From Bradyrhizobium jicamae (GTDB lineage: Bacteria > Pseudomonadota > Alphaproteobacteria > Rhizobiales > Xanthobacteraceae), in assembly GCF_018130215.1 (NCBI RefSeq), contig NZ_JAFCKQ010000036.1:16404-80403 (forward strand): a DNA stretch of 64,000 bases, read 5' to 3'. The position numbers and the translations under genes are program-made. The notes beneath the pieces were generated by a model that had not been told where the DNA came from, did not search any database, and saw only the letters and a program-made list of their open reading frames with translations. Every line of letters starts with the position of its first letter. Position 1 is the stretch's first letter. Of the stretch, positions 41,820 through 51,284 are shown one piece after another.

Positions 41820-42821
41820 TCAGGCCAGCAGCGCTTTCCGCTTTCGCACCCGCTCGATGGACTGCGGCACCGCCGCCTGATCGAGGCTGCCGTCATCGAG
41901 CCGCTGTGCAACAGCCTCGGCGAGGCCGGCCATCTCCTGCTCCTGGTCGATGAGATTATTGCCGATGCAGACCATGTCCATGCCGGCGCCGATCGCCTGC
42001 AGGGCGGCAGCGGCAGTGCCGAGCGCCTTCTGCAGCCCCTGCATCTGCATGTCATCCGATATCAGGAGCGTCTCCGGCAGGCGGCGGCGGAGCCGCCCGA
42101 TCGCCACCGGCGACAATGTCATCGGACGATGCGCGTCCCAGGGCGGGACAATGGCATGGCTGACCAGTACCGCATCGCCAAAAGTCTGCGGCGCCATCGC
42201 GTAGAACAGTTCCTCCTGCTCCGGCCGCGGCGCTTCGGAGAGATCCATGAAGTCGAGATGCGAATCGACGCTTGCGCCGCCGATGCCCGGAAAGTGCTTC
42301 AGGCACAGCCCGACCCGCGCCTGCCGCGCCGCTGCATCGACGAGGCGCGCGTTGGCCTCGACCTCGCCGATATCGGCCGAATAGGACCGCTTGATCCTGC
42401 CGATATTCGGATTGTCGGGATTGTAATCGACATCGATGACCGGCGCGAAATTGTAGCGGATGCCGAGCCGGCGCAACTCGCCGTAGCTCGCGCTGAGGAT
42501 CGCCTGCTTCTCGCCGGTCGCCAGGCGGTTGAAATCCCTGGCGCTCGGCAACGGCTGAAAGCCGAGGCCATCCTTGAGCCGGCGCACCAGCCCGCCCTCC
42601 TGATCGATGAAGACCAGCGGGCTCGATGGCAGCATCGCGATCTCGGCGCACAGCGACTGGACCTGCTCAGGCGAAGCGACGTTGTTGTCGTATTCGCTGT
42701 TACGGCAGGAATAGTCGAACAGGATCACCCCGCCGAGCCCGAAGCGCGCGGCAAAGTCCCTGAGCCACTGCGGAATGGCCTTGCCGTGGAAGCCGAGGAT
42801 GAAGAGTTCGCCGACGGACAT
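41820..42821 (-). CDS. Glycoside hydrolase family 3 N-terminal domain protein (NagZ-like)
   Basis: A 333-residue enzyme of the beta-N-acetylglucosaminidase type. Family blocks: VFIDQEGGLVRRL, NFAPVIDVDYNPDNPNIG, LCLKHFPGIGGASVDSHLD, and the nucleophile Asp in LISDDMQMQGL. The His in the KHFPGIGGASVDSH loop is where NagZ has its acid/base His-Asp pair. NagZ removes GlcNAc from muropeptides during cell-wall recycling. A second, canonical nagZ may exist elsewhere; the genome was not available. No signal peptide, so cytoplasmic. Single gene. Confidence 0.88.
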   Translation of the reverse strand: MSVGELFILGFHGKAIPQWLRDFAARFGLGGVILFDYSCRNSEYDNNVASPEQVQSLCAEIAMLPSSPLVFIDQEGGLVRRLKDGLGFQPLPSARDFNRLATGEKQAILSASYGELRRLGIRYNFAPVIDVDYNPDNPNIGRIKRSYSADIGEVEANARLVDAAARQARVGLCLKHFPGIGGASVDSHLDFMDLSEAPRPEQEELFYAMAPQTFGDAVLVSHAIVPPWDAHRPMTLSPVAIGRLRRRLPETLLISDDMQMQGLQKALGTAAAALQAIGAGMDMVCIGNNLIDQEQEMAGLAEAVAQRLDDGSLDQAAVPQSIERVRKRKALLA

Positions 42822-43008
42822 GGGCGCTGCGATCCGCTTGCTCGGGAATCAGGTGCCTCGCGGAACGGCATAGCACGGCGCGGCGGAGGTAAGAATATGA
42901 CGCAGCGCGTGGCCGCGGCTGCGTTCCCCGCGCTCACGTCACTATGTTAAGACAGCATCGCGCGCCGTCGCGAACACCAACACGAACAAGAACATCCGGA
43001 AACCGCCC

Positions 43009-45054
43009 ATGACAGCACCTTACGTCCCGCAAATGGCCCTTTACCGCCAATGGCTGAAGGAGCGGCGCGGGCTCAGCTTTGCGAATTTCGAGGCGATGCG
43101 GCGCTGGTCGGTCACCGACATCGACGGCTTCTGGCAAAGCATCTGGGATTATTTTGGCCTCCGCTCGCCGACGCCGCACTCGGCGGTGCTCGCGAGTCGC
43201 AAGATGCCGGGTGCGGTTTGGTTTCCCGGCGCCTCGGTGAACTATGCGCGCCAGGTCTTCCGCCATGTCGAGCCGGCGCACGCCGCCGGCCTTCCGGCGC
43301 TGATCTCGAGCGGCGAAGACGGCAAGCTTGCCGAGACCAGCTGGCCCGAGCTCAAGCGCAAGGCCGCCGCGCTGGCGCTGGATCTGAAGGCCAAAGGCGT
43401 CAAGCCGGGCGATCGCGTCGCCGCCTACCTGCCGAACATTCCCGAGACCATCATCGCCTTTCTCGCGACCGCGAGCCTGGGTGCGATCTGGAGCCTCTGC
43501 GCGCCCGACATGGCGGCGCCCGCGGTTGTCGACCGCTTCAAGCAGATCGAGCCGAAGGTGCTGATTGCCTGCGACGCGGTGACCTATGCCGGCCGGCGGC
43601 ATGACCGGCGTCCGGTGATCGAGGAATTGCGGCAGGCGCTGCCGACGGTCGAGCATGTCATCCTGCACGGCGACACGGCGGGGTCCGAGACCCGGCTCGC
43701 GTCCATCCTCGCCGGCCACAGCGCGGCAATCGACGCATTCGAGCCGGAATGGCTGCCGTTCGATCATCCGCTCTGGATCGTCTATTCCTCGGGCACGACC
43801 GGCCTGCCGAAGCCGATCGTGCACAGTCATGGCGGCGTGATCGTCGTGTCGCTACCGCTCGCGACGCTGCACAACGACATCGGCTGCAGCTATCACGAGA
43901 ATTCGTTCGGCGAACGCTTCCACTGGTACTCGTCGACGGGCTGGATCATGTGGAACTGCCAGGTCAACGGGCTGCTCGGCGGCACCACCTGCTGCATCTT
44001 CGATGGCAGCCCCGGCGGCTCCAGGGACAAGCCGGACTGGACCACATTGTGGCGCTTCGTCTCTGACAGCAAGGCGACCTTCTTCGGTGCGGGCGCGGCG
44101 TTCTTCGCCAACTGCACCAAGGCCGGGATCGATCTCGCCGCTGTCGGCGATCTGTCGCAGCTGCGCACGCTCGGCTCGACCGGATCGCCGCTGAGCGCCG
44201 ATACGCAGGCCTGGTTCAACGAGCATTTCGCGGCGCTCGCGACGCGCAACGGCAGCGCCGCTCAGGCCGACATGTGGTGGGCGAACATCTCCGGCGGCAC
44301 CGATTTCGCGGGCGCCTTCATCGGCGGCAATCGCGAGCTGCCGCAGACGCCGGGCATCATGCAGTGCCGCCTGCTCGGATGTGCGGTGGAAGCCTTCGAC
44401 GAGCAGGGCCGCGCCGTGATCGACGAGGTCGGCGAGCTCGTCTGCACCGAGCCGCTGCCTTCGATGCCGCTGCGCTTCTGGAACGATCCCGGCGACGCGC
44501 GCTATCGCTCGAGCTATTTCGAGACCTTTCCCGACAATTTCGATGGCAGCGGCCGCGGCCCGGTGTGGCGCCACGGCGACTGGCTCAAGATCAACCCCGA
44601 CGGCTCCTGCGTGATCTACGGCCGCAGCGACGCCACCATCAACCGCCATGGCCTGCGCATGGGCACCAGCGAACTCTATTCGGCGATCGAGGCGCTGCCG
44701 GAGGTGCTCGACTCGCTCGTGGTCGACCTCGAATATCTCGGTCGCGACAGCTACATGCCGCTGTTCGTGGTGCTGCGCGAGGGCACAGCGCTTGACGATG
44801 CGATGAAGGCGAGGATCAACAAGGCGGTCGAGGCAGGATTGTCGCGCCGCTTCCTGCCCAACGACATCTTCGTGGTCAAGGAAATCCCGCGCACGCTGTC
44901 CGGCAAGAAGCAGGAGCTGCCGATCAAGAAACTGCTGCTCGGCCACGCCGTCGAAAAGGTGATCAACAAGGACGCTATGGCCAATCCGGGATGCCTGGAC
45001 TGGTATCTTGCTTTCGCGAAGGACTATCTGAGCAAGCGGGGCGGCGCGGCCTAG
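43009..45054 (+). CDS. Acetoacetate-CoA ligase (acetoacetyl-CoA synthetase)
   Basis: A 681-residue ANL enzyme that turns acetoacetate, ATP and CoA into acetoacetyl-CoA, for ketone-body use or polyhydroxybutyrate turnover. The N-terminal block FWQSIWDYFGLRSPTP and WFPGASVNYARQVF are typical of this family rather than acetyl-CoA synthetase. The ATP motif is YSSGTTGLPKPIVHSHGG (about residue 258). The C-terminal catalytic Lys is in TLSGKKQELPIKKLL. Length fits. It stands alone, in front of the convergent LysR gene. Confidence 0.92.
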   Translation: MTAPYVPQMALYRQWLKERRGLSFANFEAMRRWSVTDIDGFWQSIWDYFGLRSPTPHSAVLASRKMPGAVWFPGASVNYARQVFRHVEPAHAAGLPALISSGEDGKLAETSWPELKRKAAALALDLKAKGVKPGDRVAAYLPNIPETIIAFLATASLGAIWSLCAPDMAAPAVVDRFKQIEPKVLIACDAVTYAGRRHDRRPVIEELRQALPTVEHVILHGDTAGSETRLASILAGHSAAIDAFEPEWLPFDHPLWIVYSSGTTGLPKPIVHSHGGVIVVSLPLATLHNDIGCSYHENSFGERFHWYSSTGWIMWNCQVNGLLGGTTCCIFDGSPGGSRDKPDWTTLWRFVSDSKATFFGAGAAFFANCTKAGIDLAAVGDLSQLRTLGSTGSPLSADTQAWFNEHFAALATRNGSAAQADMWWANISGGTDFAGAFIGGNRELPQTPGIMQCRLLGCAVEAFDEQGRAVIDEVGELVCTEPLPSMPLRFWNDPGDARYRSSYFETFPDNFDGSGRGPVWRHGDWLKINPDGSCVIYGRSDATINRHGLRMGTSELYSAIEALPEVLDSLVVDLEYLGRDSYMPLFVVLREGTALDDAMKARINKAVEAGLSRRFLPNDIFVVKEIPRTLSGKKQELPIKKLLLGHAVEKVINKDAMANPGCLDWYLAFAKDYLSKRGGAA

Positions 45055-45981
45055 CTAGGATTTCCTGGCCGCGCGCCATGGCGGTGGGGACAGGCCGGCG
45101 CGCAGGGATTCCAGAAAAGCCTGCGTCCGTCGAGCCCGGCCGCTGCGGCCTGGGTTGAGCAAGGCAACGACGTCGGCCGGCGGCAGGTGATAGTTCGACA
45201 GGGCGCGCACCAGCCGGCCAGCGCCAAGATCCTCTGCGACATCCCATTCCGATCGCACGATCAGGCCGCGATCGGCCAGGGCCCACGCCTTGACGACATC
45301 GCCGTCATTGCTCGACAGCATCGGTTCGATCCGGACGACCTCCGACGGCGATCTGGCCCGCTTGCGGGAGAATCGCCACAGCGTCACGTCCTCCTCGTTC
45401 TCGCGCAGTGCGATGCAATCGTGCTCGCGCAGATCCCGTGGCCTTGCCGGTACCCCTCGCTGCTTGAGATAGGCCGGAGAAGCGCACAGGAAGCGCTCGT
45501 TTGCGGCAAGACGCTGTAGCCGAAGCGCGGAATCCTTGAGCGTGCCGATGTGGATCATGATGTCCCAGGAGCCCGCGGCCGCCCGTCCGGGCCGGTCGGA
45601 CAGCTCAAGCTCGACGGAGACACCGGGATGCCGCGACCGGAATGCAGCCACGGTCGGCGCGACATGGCGGCGTCCGAATCCGAGCGGCGCGAGAACCTTC
45701 AGATGGCCGGTGATGCTGCCGCGGCGCGCCTGCAGCGCCTCCGTCAGCTCGGCGGCCTCGTCGAGCAGCGCCCGGCCGCGCAACAGCAGCAATTCGCCCT
45801 CGTCGGTCAGCGTCAGCCGCCGCGGCGAACGGCTGACCAGCTGAACGCCGAGCCGCTGCTCGAGGCCTTGCAGCCGCTGCGACACCGCCGGCGGCGTCAC
45901 GTCGAGCGCCCGCGCCGCAGCCGCCAGAGTGCTGGCCGCCGCGATCGCGACGAAGAAGCGGATGTCGTCGGTCGAGAGCAT
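45055..45981 (-). CDS. LysR-family transcriptional regulator
   Basis: A 308-residue LTTR. The N-terminal HTH is FFVAIAAASTLAAAARALDV to PAVSQRLQGLEQRLGVQL; the C-terminal two-lobed domain begins near 90 (GHLKVLAPLGFGRRHVAPTV). It diverges from the D-amino-acid PLP enzyme and most likely controls that three-gene operon. ATG at 45981 is the only start that fits the HTH. The palindrome TTAAGTT-TG-AACTTAA touches this start codon. Confidence 0.92.
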   Translation of the reverse strand: MLSTDDIRFFVAIAAASTLAAAARALDVTPPAVSQRLQGLEQRLGVQLVSRSPRRLTLTDEGELLLLRGRALLDEAAELTEALQARRGSITGHLKVLAPLGFGRRHVAPTVAAFRSRHPGVSVELELSDRPGRAAAGSWDIMIHIGTLKDSALRLQRLAANERFLCASPAYLKQRGVPARPRDLREHDCIALRENEEDVTLWRFSRKRARSPSEVVRIEPMLSSNDGDVVKAWALADRGLIVRSEWDVAEDLGAGRLVRALSNYHLPPADVVALLNPGRSGRARRTQAFLESLRAGLSPPPWRAARKS

Positions 45982-45996
45982 TAAGTTTGAACTTAA
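45981..45996. promoter_or_regulatory. Putative LysR operator
   Basis: TTAAGTT-TG-AACTTAA is a 7+7 inverted repeat of T-N11-A type, between the LysR start and the divergent gene starting at 46053. It begins on the LysR start codon itself, so bound protein would block LysR expression. Binding is inferred. Confidence 0.5.
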
Positions 45997-46052
45997 TATA
46001 GGAATGACGATCGGTAAATTGTGCTTAGCGCGAAAGCGGCTAGGCTGGAGGC

Positions 46053-47207
46053 ATGTCGCACGCTCCCGCAACGAAGCCATCCCTCGCCGGGATTGAAACG
46101 CCCGGCCTCGTCCTCGACGAAGGCCGCATGCTCAACAACATCGCGCGCCTGAGAACGCGGCTGACGCAGCTTGGCGTCAGGCTCCGCCCGCATCTGAAGA
46201 CCGCAAAATCAATTGAGGTCGCCCGCGCCGTGATGGAGGGTCCGGCCGGCCCCGCTGCGGTGTCGACCTTGCGCGAAGCCGAAGTCTTCACCGAGGCCGG
46301 CGTGCGGGACATCCTCTATGCCGTCGGCATCGCGCCGCAGAAGCTCGACCGCGTCGCCGCGCTGCGGCGGCGCGGCGTCGACCTGTGCATCGTGCTCGAC
46401 AGCCTTGAACAGGCGACCGCAGTCACGGCAGCGGCGCGCACAACCGGCGACCGCATTCCCGTGCTGATCGAGATCGATTGCGACGGCCACCGCGCGGGCA
46501 TCCGCGCGAGCGACCCGCTCCTGGTCGAGATCGGCCGCACGCTCCGCGCCGGCGGCGCGGAGCTGCGCGGCGTCATGACGCATGCCGGCGAGTCCTACAG
46601 CTGCCGCGGCGCTGCCGCGCTCGAAGCGGCCGCCGAGGGCGAGCGTGCCGCCGCCGTGGCCTGCGCCGAGACGCTGCGATCAGCCGGGTTGCCCTGCCCG
46701 GTGGTCAGCGTCGGCTCCACGCCGACGGCGCATTTCGCGCGCCGACTCGACGGCGTCACCGAAGTGCGCGCCGGTGTCTTTGTGATGTTCGATCTTGTCA
46801 TGGCCGGGATCGGGGTCTGCACGACCGACGACATCGCGCTCTCCGTGCTTGCGACCGTGACCGGCCATCGCGCCGACCGCGGCTGGACCTTCATCGACGC
46901 CGGCTGGATGGCGCTGTCGCGCGACCGCGGGACCGCGCGGCAGGAGATCGACCAGGGGTATGGCCTGGTGTGCGACGTCGACGGTCGGCCTTATCCCGAC
47001 CTGATCGTGGGCGAGACCAATCAGGAGCACGGCATCATCACCCGCCGCCCCGGCAGCGCGGCGCCACAGATGACGTTGCCGATTGGAACGCAGGTCAGGA
47101 TCCTGCCGAACCACGCCTGCGCGACCGGAGCCCAGCATGACCGGTACCACGTCGTGACCGCCGGCTCCGGCGCAGTGAAGGAGTGGGAGCGGTTTCGCGG
47201 ATGGTGA
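46053..47207 (+). CDS. D-threonine aldolase/D-serine dehydratase-like PLP enzyme
   Basis: A 384-residue fold-type III PLP enzyme. The cofactor Lys is in RPHLKTAKS (about residue 49); the N-terminal barrel continues with IEIDCDGHRAGI. The C-terminal metal site includes PNHACAT. Relatives split D-3-hydroxy amino acids to glycine plus an aldehyde, or deaminate D-serine. First gene of a likely operon with a HAD phosphatase (18 bases on) and a threonine-synthase-like gene. Regulated probably by the divergent LysR. Confidence 0.87.
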   Translation: MSHAPATKPSLAGIETPGLVLDEGRMLNNIARLRTRLTQLGVRLRPHLKTAKSIEVARAVMEGPAGPAAVSTLREAEVFTEAGVRDILYAVGIAPQKLDRVAALRRRGVDLCIVLDSLEQATAVTAAARTTGDRIPVLIEIDCDGHRAGIRASDPLLVEIGRTLRAGGAELRGVMTHAGESYSCRGAAALEAAAEGERAAAVACAETLRSAGLPCPVVSVGSTPTAHFARRLDGVTEVRAGVFVMFDLVMAGIGVCTTDDIALSVLATVTGHRADRGWTFIDAGWMALSRDRGTARQEIDQGYGLVCDVDGRPYPDLIVGETNQEHGIITRRPGSAAPQMTLPIGTQVRILPNHACATGAQHDRYHVVTAGSGAVKEWERFRGW

Positions 47208-47225
47208 AAGGGGAGCACTGACGAC

Positions 47226-47873
47226 ATGAGTCGCGCCTATGATGCCGTACTGTTCGACCTGCTGACCGCATTGCTCGACAGCTGGACGCTCTGGAACAAG
47301 GTCGCCGGATCCGACGACGCCGGATATCGCTGGCGCGCGGAGTACCTCAAGAACACCTACGCGACCGGGCGCTATCGTCCCTACGAGGAACTGGTCGGCG
47401 AGGCGGCGCGCAATGTCGGGCTGCCGTTCGACTGCGCCGACGAGCTTGCTGCGCGTTATACGGAGCTCGAACCCTGGCCCGAGGCCCGTGGCGTGCTGCA
47501 AACGCTGCACGAGGCGGGTGTCGCGCTCGGGGTCGTGACCAACTGCTCGGAACGGCTGGGCCGCATCGCCGCCGACCGCATCGGTATTCCCTTTGCGGTG
47601 GTTGTGACCGCCGAGCGCGCCGGCTATTACAAGCCGCAGCCGCAACCCTACCAGCTCGCGCTCGATGAATTGCCCGACGGCACAAATCGATGCCTGTTTG
47701 TCGCGGGATCGGCCTATGATCTATTCGGCACGGCACGCGTCGGCTTGCCGGCGTGGTGGCACAATCGGGCCGGGATGACCTTGCCGAAGGGGGCGCCCGG
47801 CCCGATCGTGACGCGGAACGGCCTGACGACGCTGCCGGCCTTCGTTCTCGGTCGCGATCCGGCCGATCCTTGA
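47226..47873 (+). CDS. HAD-superfamily hydrolase
   Basis: A 215-residue HAD hydrolase. Motif I is DAVLFDLLTALLD (Asp nucleophile; the second Asp of the DxD is replaced by Leu, as in haloacid dehalogenase-type members), motif II VVTNCS, motif III Lys in YYKPQPQPY, and motif IV is in VAGSAYDLFGT. The DxL form points to dehalogenase-like rather than classic phosphatase chemistry. It lies inside the PLP gene operon; substrate unknown. Confidence 0.85.
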   Translation: MSRAYDAVLFDLLTALLDSWTLWNKVAGSDDAGYRWRAEYLKNTYATGRYRPYEELVGEAARNVGLPFDCADELAARYTELEPWPEARGVLQTLHEAGVALGVVTNCSERLGRIAADRIGIPFAVVVTAERAGYYKPQPQPYQLALDELPDGTNRCLFVAGSAYDLFGTARVGLPAWWHNRAGMTLPKGAPGPIVTRNGLTTLPAFVLGRDPADP

Positions 47874-47886
47874 GGACCCAATCAAG

Positions 47887-49014
47887 ATGCCACTCCCCAG
47901 CTACATCGACCCGCTCAACGGCAGGCACTATCCGCTGGATGTCCCGCGCTGGTGCTCCGACGAGGGCAAGCCGCTGCTCGTCACGCCGCAGCCGGGAATC
48001 TCGCGCGACGACATCGATCGCTCGGTCCGTTCGCTGTGGCGCTACCGCGCCGCGCTACCGGTCGAGATCGCCAGGCCGATCACGATGGGCGAAGGCTGCA
48101 CGCCGCTGGTCGAGAAGGAGTGGGGAGATCTGCGGCCGCACTTCAAGCTCGAATGGTTCAATCCGACATCGAGCTTCAAGGACCGCGGCACCACGGTGAT
48201 GCTGTCGTTCATGCGCCAGCTCGGCGTCGACGCGGTGCTGGAAGACAGCTCCGGCAATGGCGGCGCCTCGGTCGCCGCCTATGGCGCGGCCGGCGGCATG
48301 CGGGTCAGGATCCTGGCTCCGTCGACCACGTCGCCGATGAAGGTGGCGCAGATGCATGCATTCGGTGCCGAGGTCCAGCTCGTCGAGGGCCCGCGCGAGG
48401 AATCGGAGGCGGAAGCGATCCGCCAGTCCAAGCAGACCTTCTACTCCAGCCACAACTGGCAGCCGTTCTTCCTCGAAGGCACCAAGTCCTTCGCCTACGA
48501 GATCTGGGAAGATTTCAACTTCGCCGCGCCCGACAACATCGTCATGCCGGTCGGCGCCGGCAGCAGCCTGCTCGGCTGCTATATCGGCTTCAAGGAACTG
48601 CTTGCAGCCGGGCAGATCACGCGGCTGCCGCGCCTGTTCGCCGCGCAACCGCTCAACTGCTCGCCGGTCGATGCCAGCTTCGCCGCCGGCGTCGATACGC
48701 CCGTCGATCGCGCGGTGAAGAAGACCATCGCCGAAGGCACCGCGATCAAGCATCCGCTTCGCCTGAAGCAGATGATCGCGGCACTGAAGGACAGCGGCGG
48801 CGGCACCGTCGCAATTCCCGAGGATGGAATCATCGCCGCGCTGAAGCGACTGGCACGCACCGGACTGTTCGTCGAGCCGACATCGGCCTCTGCCGCCGCC
48901 GCGCTTGACGTGCTGAAGGAGCGCGGCGCGATCCGTCCGAATGAGCGCACCGCCGTCATCATCAGTGGAACGGGAATCAAGGCCGCGGCGCTGATCACCG
49001 AGCTTCTGGGTTAG
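47887..49014 (+). CDS. Threonine synthase-like PLP enzyme (fold type II)
   Basis: A 375-residue beta-family PLP protein. The cofactor Lys is in NPTSSFKDRGTTVM (about residue 98); the Asn-containing phosphate-handling loop is EDSSGNGGASVAAYGAAGG; the glycine-rich phosphate loop is VMPVGAGSSLLG. Threonine synthases convert O-phosphohomoserine; relatives act as threonine dehydratases or on other 3-substituted amino acids. Position in a LysR-controlled cluster beside a D-amino-acid enzyme suggests a catabolic role rather than threonine biosynthesis. It overlaps the end of the next gene (opposite strand) by 4 bases. Confidence 0.85.
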   Translation: MPLPSYIDPLNGRHYPLDVPRWCSDEGKPLLVTPQPGISRDDIDRSVRSLWRYRAALPVEIARPITMGEGCTPLVEKEWGDLRPHFKLEWFNPTSSFKDRGTTVMLSFMRQLGVDAVLEDSSGNGGASVAAYGAAGGMRVRILAPSTTSPMKVAQMHAFGAEVQLVEGPREESEAEAIRQSKQTFYSSHNWQPFFLEGTKSFAYEIWEDFNFAAPDNIVMPVGAGSSLLGCYIGFKELLAAGQITRLPRLFAAQPLNCSPVDASFAAGVDTPVDRAVKKTIAEGTAIKHPLRLKQMIAALKDSGGGTVAIPEDGIIAALKRLARTGLFVEPTSASAAAALDVLKERGAIRPNERTAVIISGTGIKAAALITELLG

Positions 49015-49586
49015 CGCGCCAGCGGCTCGCCGAGCGTGTGCATCAGCCGGTTGGCCCAGCCGAACAGCGCGGCCGACAGCACCAGGTCGAGCTGTTCGAG
49101 CTCGCTCAGCCCGGCATCCGTCAATGCCTTCGCATGGTCGGGGTCGATCTCGACCGGCGTGGTCGAGAGCCCGGTCGCGAAGTCGAACAGCGCCTGGTCG
49201 CGCGGCGGCAGTCTTGCGTCACGCTCGTCGGCGAAGATGGCGTCGATCACCTCGGTGCGGCGGGTAATGCCGAGGAAGCGCGAGGCGTGCACGGCGGCAC
49301 AATAGACGCAGCGATTGACCACCGACGCGGCGACGGCACCGAGCTCGCGCTCCGCCGACGATAGGCCGTCCTTGCCGTACATGATCAGGTTGAACAGCGG
49401 CGAGCGCACCTCGAGCGATTCCGGATCATGCGCGAGCGTCAGCACATAGGGCGAGAAGCCCGTGTTCGAAGGGGTCACCTTCATCGCCTTGAGCTGCTCC
49501 GGTGTCGCGGTCGCAAGATCGACCGGCGTGACATAGGGCGACCAGGTCGGGACCTTGGCGGTGAAGTGGTGGATGGGCTCGCTCAT
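49011..49586 (-). CDS. AhpD-like peroxidase-related/CMD protein (Avi_7169-like)
   Basis: A 191-residue carboxymuconolactone decarboxylase-fold protein. The redox pair is CVYCAAVH, with the following His typical of alkylhydroperoxidase D. N-terminal: VPTWSPYVTPVDLATATPEQ. It matches the group I recall as Avi_7169-type peroxidase-related enzymes, normally paired with an Avi_7170-type CMD protein, here upstream with a 4-base overlap. Role uncertain: thiol-dependent peroxide or adduct reduction in catabolism of an unknown compound. Confidence 0.85.
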   Translation of the reverse strand: MSEPIHHFTAKVPTWSPYVTPVDLATATPEQLKAMKVTPSNTGFSPYVLTLAHDPESLEVRSPLFNLIMYGKDGLSSAERELGAVAASVVNRCVYCAAVHASRFLGITRRTEVIDAIFADERDARLPPRDQALFDFATGLSTTPVEIDPDHAKALTDAGLSELEQLDLVLSAALFGWANRLMHTLGEPLAR

Positions 49587-50068
49587 TGCACGCCTTTCAG
49601 GATCTTCAGGCCGGCGATGACCCGGAGCTGGTAGTTCACGAAGGCCGCGAGCTCGGCGAGGCGTACGATATCAGGCTCGCTGACGCCGGCGGTCTTGAGC
49701 CGCTCGATGTCCTGCCGCGTCGCCTCGCGCGGCGCGGTTGTCAGGACATCGGCATGGCGGGCGACCGCATCGAGTCGCGGTTCGCCCGACCTGCCATCGG
49801 GATGCGCGAGCGGCGCGACGTCGAGATCGCCGGAGTGCGCCAGATAGGCGTCGTAGTGACCGGCGAGATCAGCATTGCCGACATGCCGGCACATCCGCGC
49901 CGCCAGCGCGGCCCGCAACGCATGGCTCAGCCCGCCGGGATCGCGCGGCAGCAGGACCGCGTCGTGCGCGGCTTCGCTGAGGCGCAGGATCTCGGCCCGC
50001 ATCTTCATGGCCTCGCCAAGCTTCGAGCCCGGCGGCACGCCGGCGAAGGTTTCGATCAGATTGCTCAT
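49583..50068 (-). CDS. CMD-domain protein (Avi_7170-like)
   Basis: A 161-residue CMD-fold protein without the CxxC pair. IETFAGVPPGSKLGEAMKMR opens it; SHALRAALAARMCRHVGNAD and RLAELAAFVNYQLRVIAGLK are the core helices. It lies between the PLP gene and the AhpD-like gene, overlapping each by the ATGA tetranucleotide, so all three are one translational unit. The frame continues upstream only as a shadow of the PLP gene. Confidence 0.83.
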   Translation of the reverse strand: MSNLIETFAGVPPGSKLGEAMKMRAEILRLSEAAHDAVLLPRDPGGLSHALRAALAARMCRHVGNADLAGHYDAYLAHSGDLDVAPLAHPDGRSGEPRLDAVARHADVLTTAPREATRQDIERLKTAGVSEPDIVRLAELAAFVNYQLRVIAGLKILKGVQ

Positions 50069-51213
50069 GCAGGGTCTCTGAGGTCGCGGGGGTTCGGGAC
50101 ATCCTCGACCGCGATGCCGAGAGGTTGCGCACCGCCGAGGAACGCGTTCAGCGCGGCCTCGTAGGGCGCCGGATCGAGCCCGCGGGCCGCGAGCCATGCC
50201 GGGTCGTAATAGGTCTGGCGATAGCGCTCGCCCGAATCGCAGATCAGCGTGACCAGCGAGCCGGTCAGGCCTGCGTCGCGCATCTCCGACGCGAGACGGC
50301 AGAGCGCGAGGAAATTGGTGCCGGTGGAGCCGCCGACCACACGTCGCAGCAGCCGCGACAGCACGTTCATCGCGGCGATCGATGCGGCATCCGGGATCTT
50401 CATCATGCGGTCGACGACGCCGGGCACGAAGGACGGCTCGCAGCGCGGACGGCCGACGCCTTCGATCAGCGAGGGCCGCTCGCAGACATGGGAGCGGTCC
50501 TGGCTGCGGAAGCAGTCGAAGAAGGCGGAGTGCTCGACGTCCGCGACGCAGAGGCGGGTCGGGAACTGGCGATAGCGCAGATAGCGACCGATGGTCGCCG
50601 ACGTGCCCCCGGTGCCGGCGCCCATCACGATCCATTCCGGCAGTGGGCGCTGCTCGCCCTTGAGCTGGCTGAAGATCGATTCGGCGATGTTGTTGTTGCC
50701 GCGCCAGTCGGTGGCACGCTCGGCAAAGGTGAACTGGTCCATGTAGTGGCCGCCGAGACGCGCGGCGAGCGCAGCGGCCTCAGCGTAGAGCGCGCGGCCG
50801 TCATCGATCAGGTGGCAATTGCCGCCGTAATGCTCGATCGCGGCGATCTTCTCCGCCGACGTCGTGCGCGGCATCACCGCATAGAACGGCACGCCGATCA
50901 TCTGCGCGAAATAGGCCTCGGAGACCGCGGTCGAGCCGGACGAGGCCTCCACGACGGCGGTGCCTTCGCGGATGTGCCCGTTGCAGAGCGCATAGAGGAA
51001 CAGCGAGCGCGCCAGGCGATGCTTGAGGCTGCCGGTCGGGTGGGTGGATTCGTCCTTCAGATAGATGTCGATGCCCGAGAGCCCCGGCACGATCAGCCGC
51101 ATCAGATGCGTGTCGGCCGTCCGGCACTGGTCCGCCTCGATCGCTGATACGGCGTCATCGACCCAGCCGCGGCGATAGCTCGGCCCGGCCGGCGAGGATT
51201 GGCGGGATGACAT
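50065..51213 (-). CDS. Cysteine synthase-like PLP enzyme (fold type II)
   Basis: A 382-residue (387 from an upstream ATG at 51228) beta-family PLP enzyme. The cofactor Lys is in HPTGSLKHRLARSLF; the substrate loop is EASSGSTAVSEAY; the phosphate loop is GAGTGGTSATIG. It is longer than CysK and resembles cysteine synthase/D-cysteine desulfhydrase relatives. First gene of a three-gene unit with CMD and AhpD-like proteins, divergent from a LysR regulator. A lyase acting on an S- or beta-substituted amino acid is likely but unproven. Confidence 0.85.
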   Translation of the reverse strand: MSSRQSSPAGPSYRRGWVDDAVSAIEADQCRTADTHLMRLIVPGLSGIDIYLKDESTHPTGSLKHRLARSLFLYALCNGHIREGTAVVEASSGSTAVSEAYFAQMIGVPFYAVMPRTTSAEKIAAIEHYGGNCHLIDDGRALYAEAAALAARLGGHYMDQFTFAERATDWRGNNNIAESIFSQLKGEQRPLPEWIVMGAGTGGTSATIGRYLRYRQFPTRLCVADVEHSAFFDCFRSQDRSHVCERPSLIEGVGRPRCEPSFVPGVVDRMMKIPDAASIAAMNVLSRLLRRVVGGSTGTNFLALCRLASEMRDAGLTGSLVTLICDSGERYRQTYYDPAWLAARGLDPAPYEAALNAFLGGAQPLGIAVEDVPNPRDLRDPA

Positions 51214-51284
51214 GGATCCGTTCGACATCGGACCATCTAAGCATGATCCATATTTTGCATCAAGGCATCTTTATCATTCTAAAA

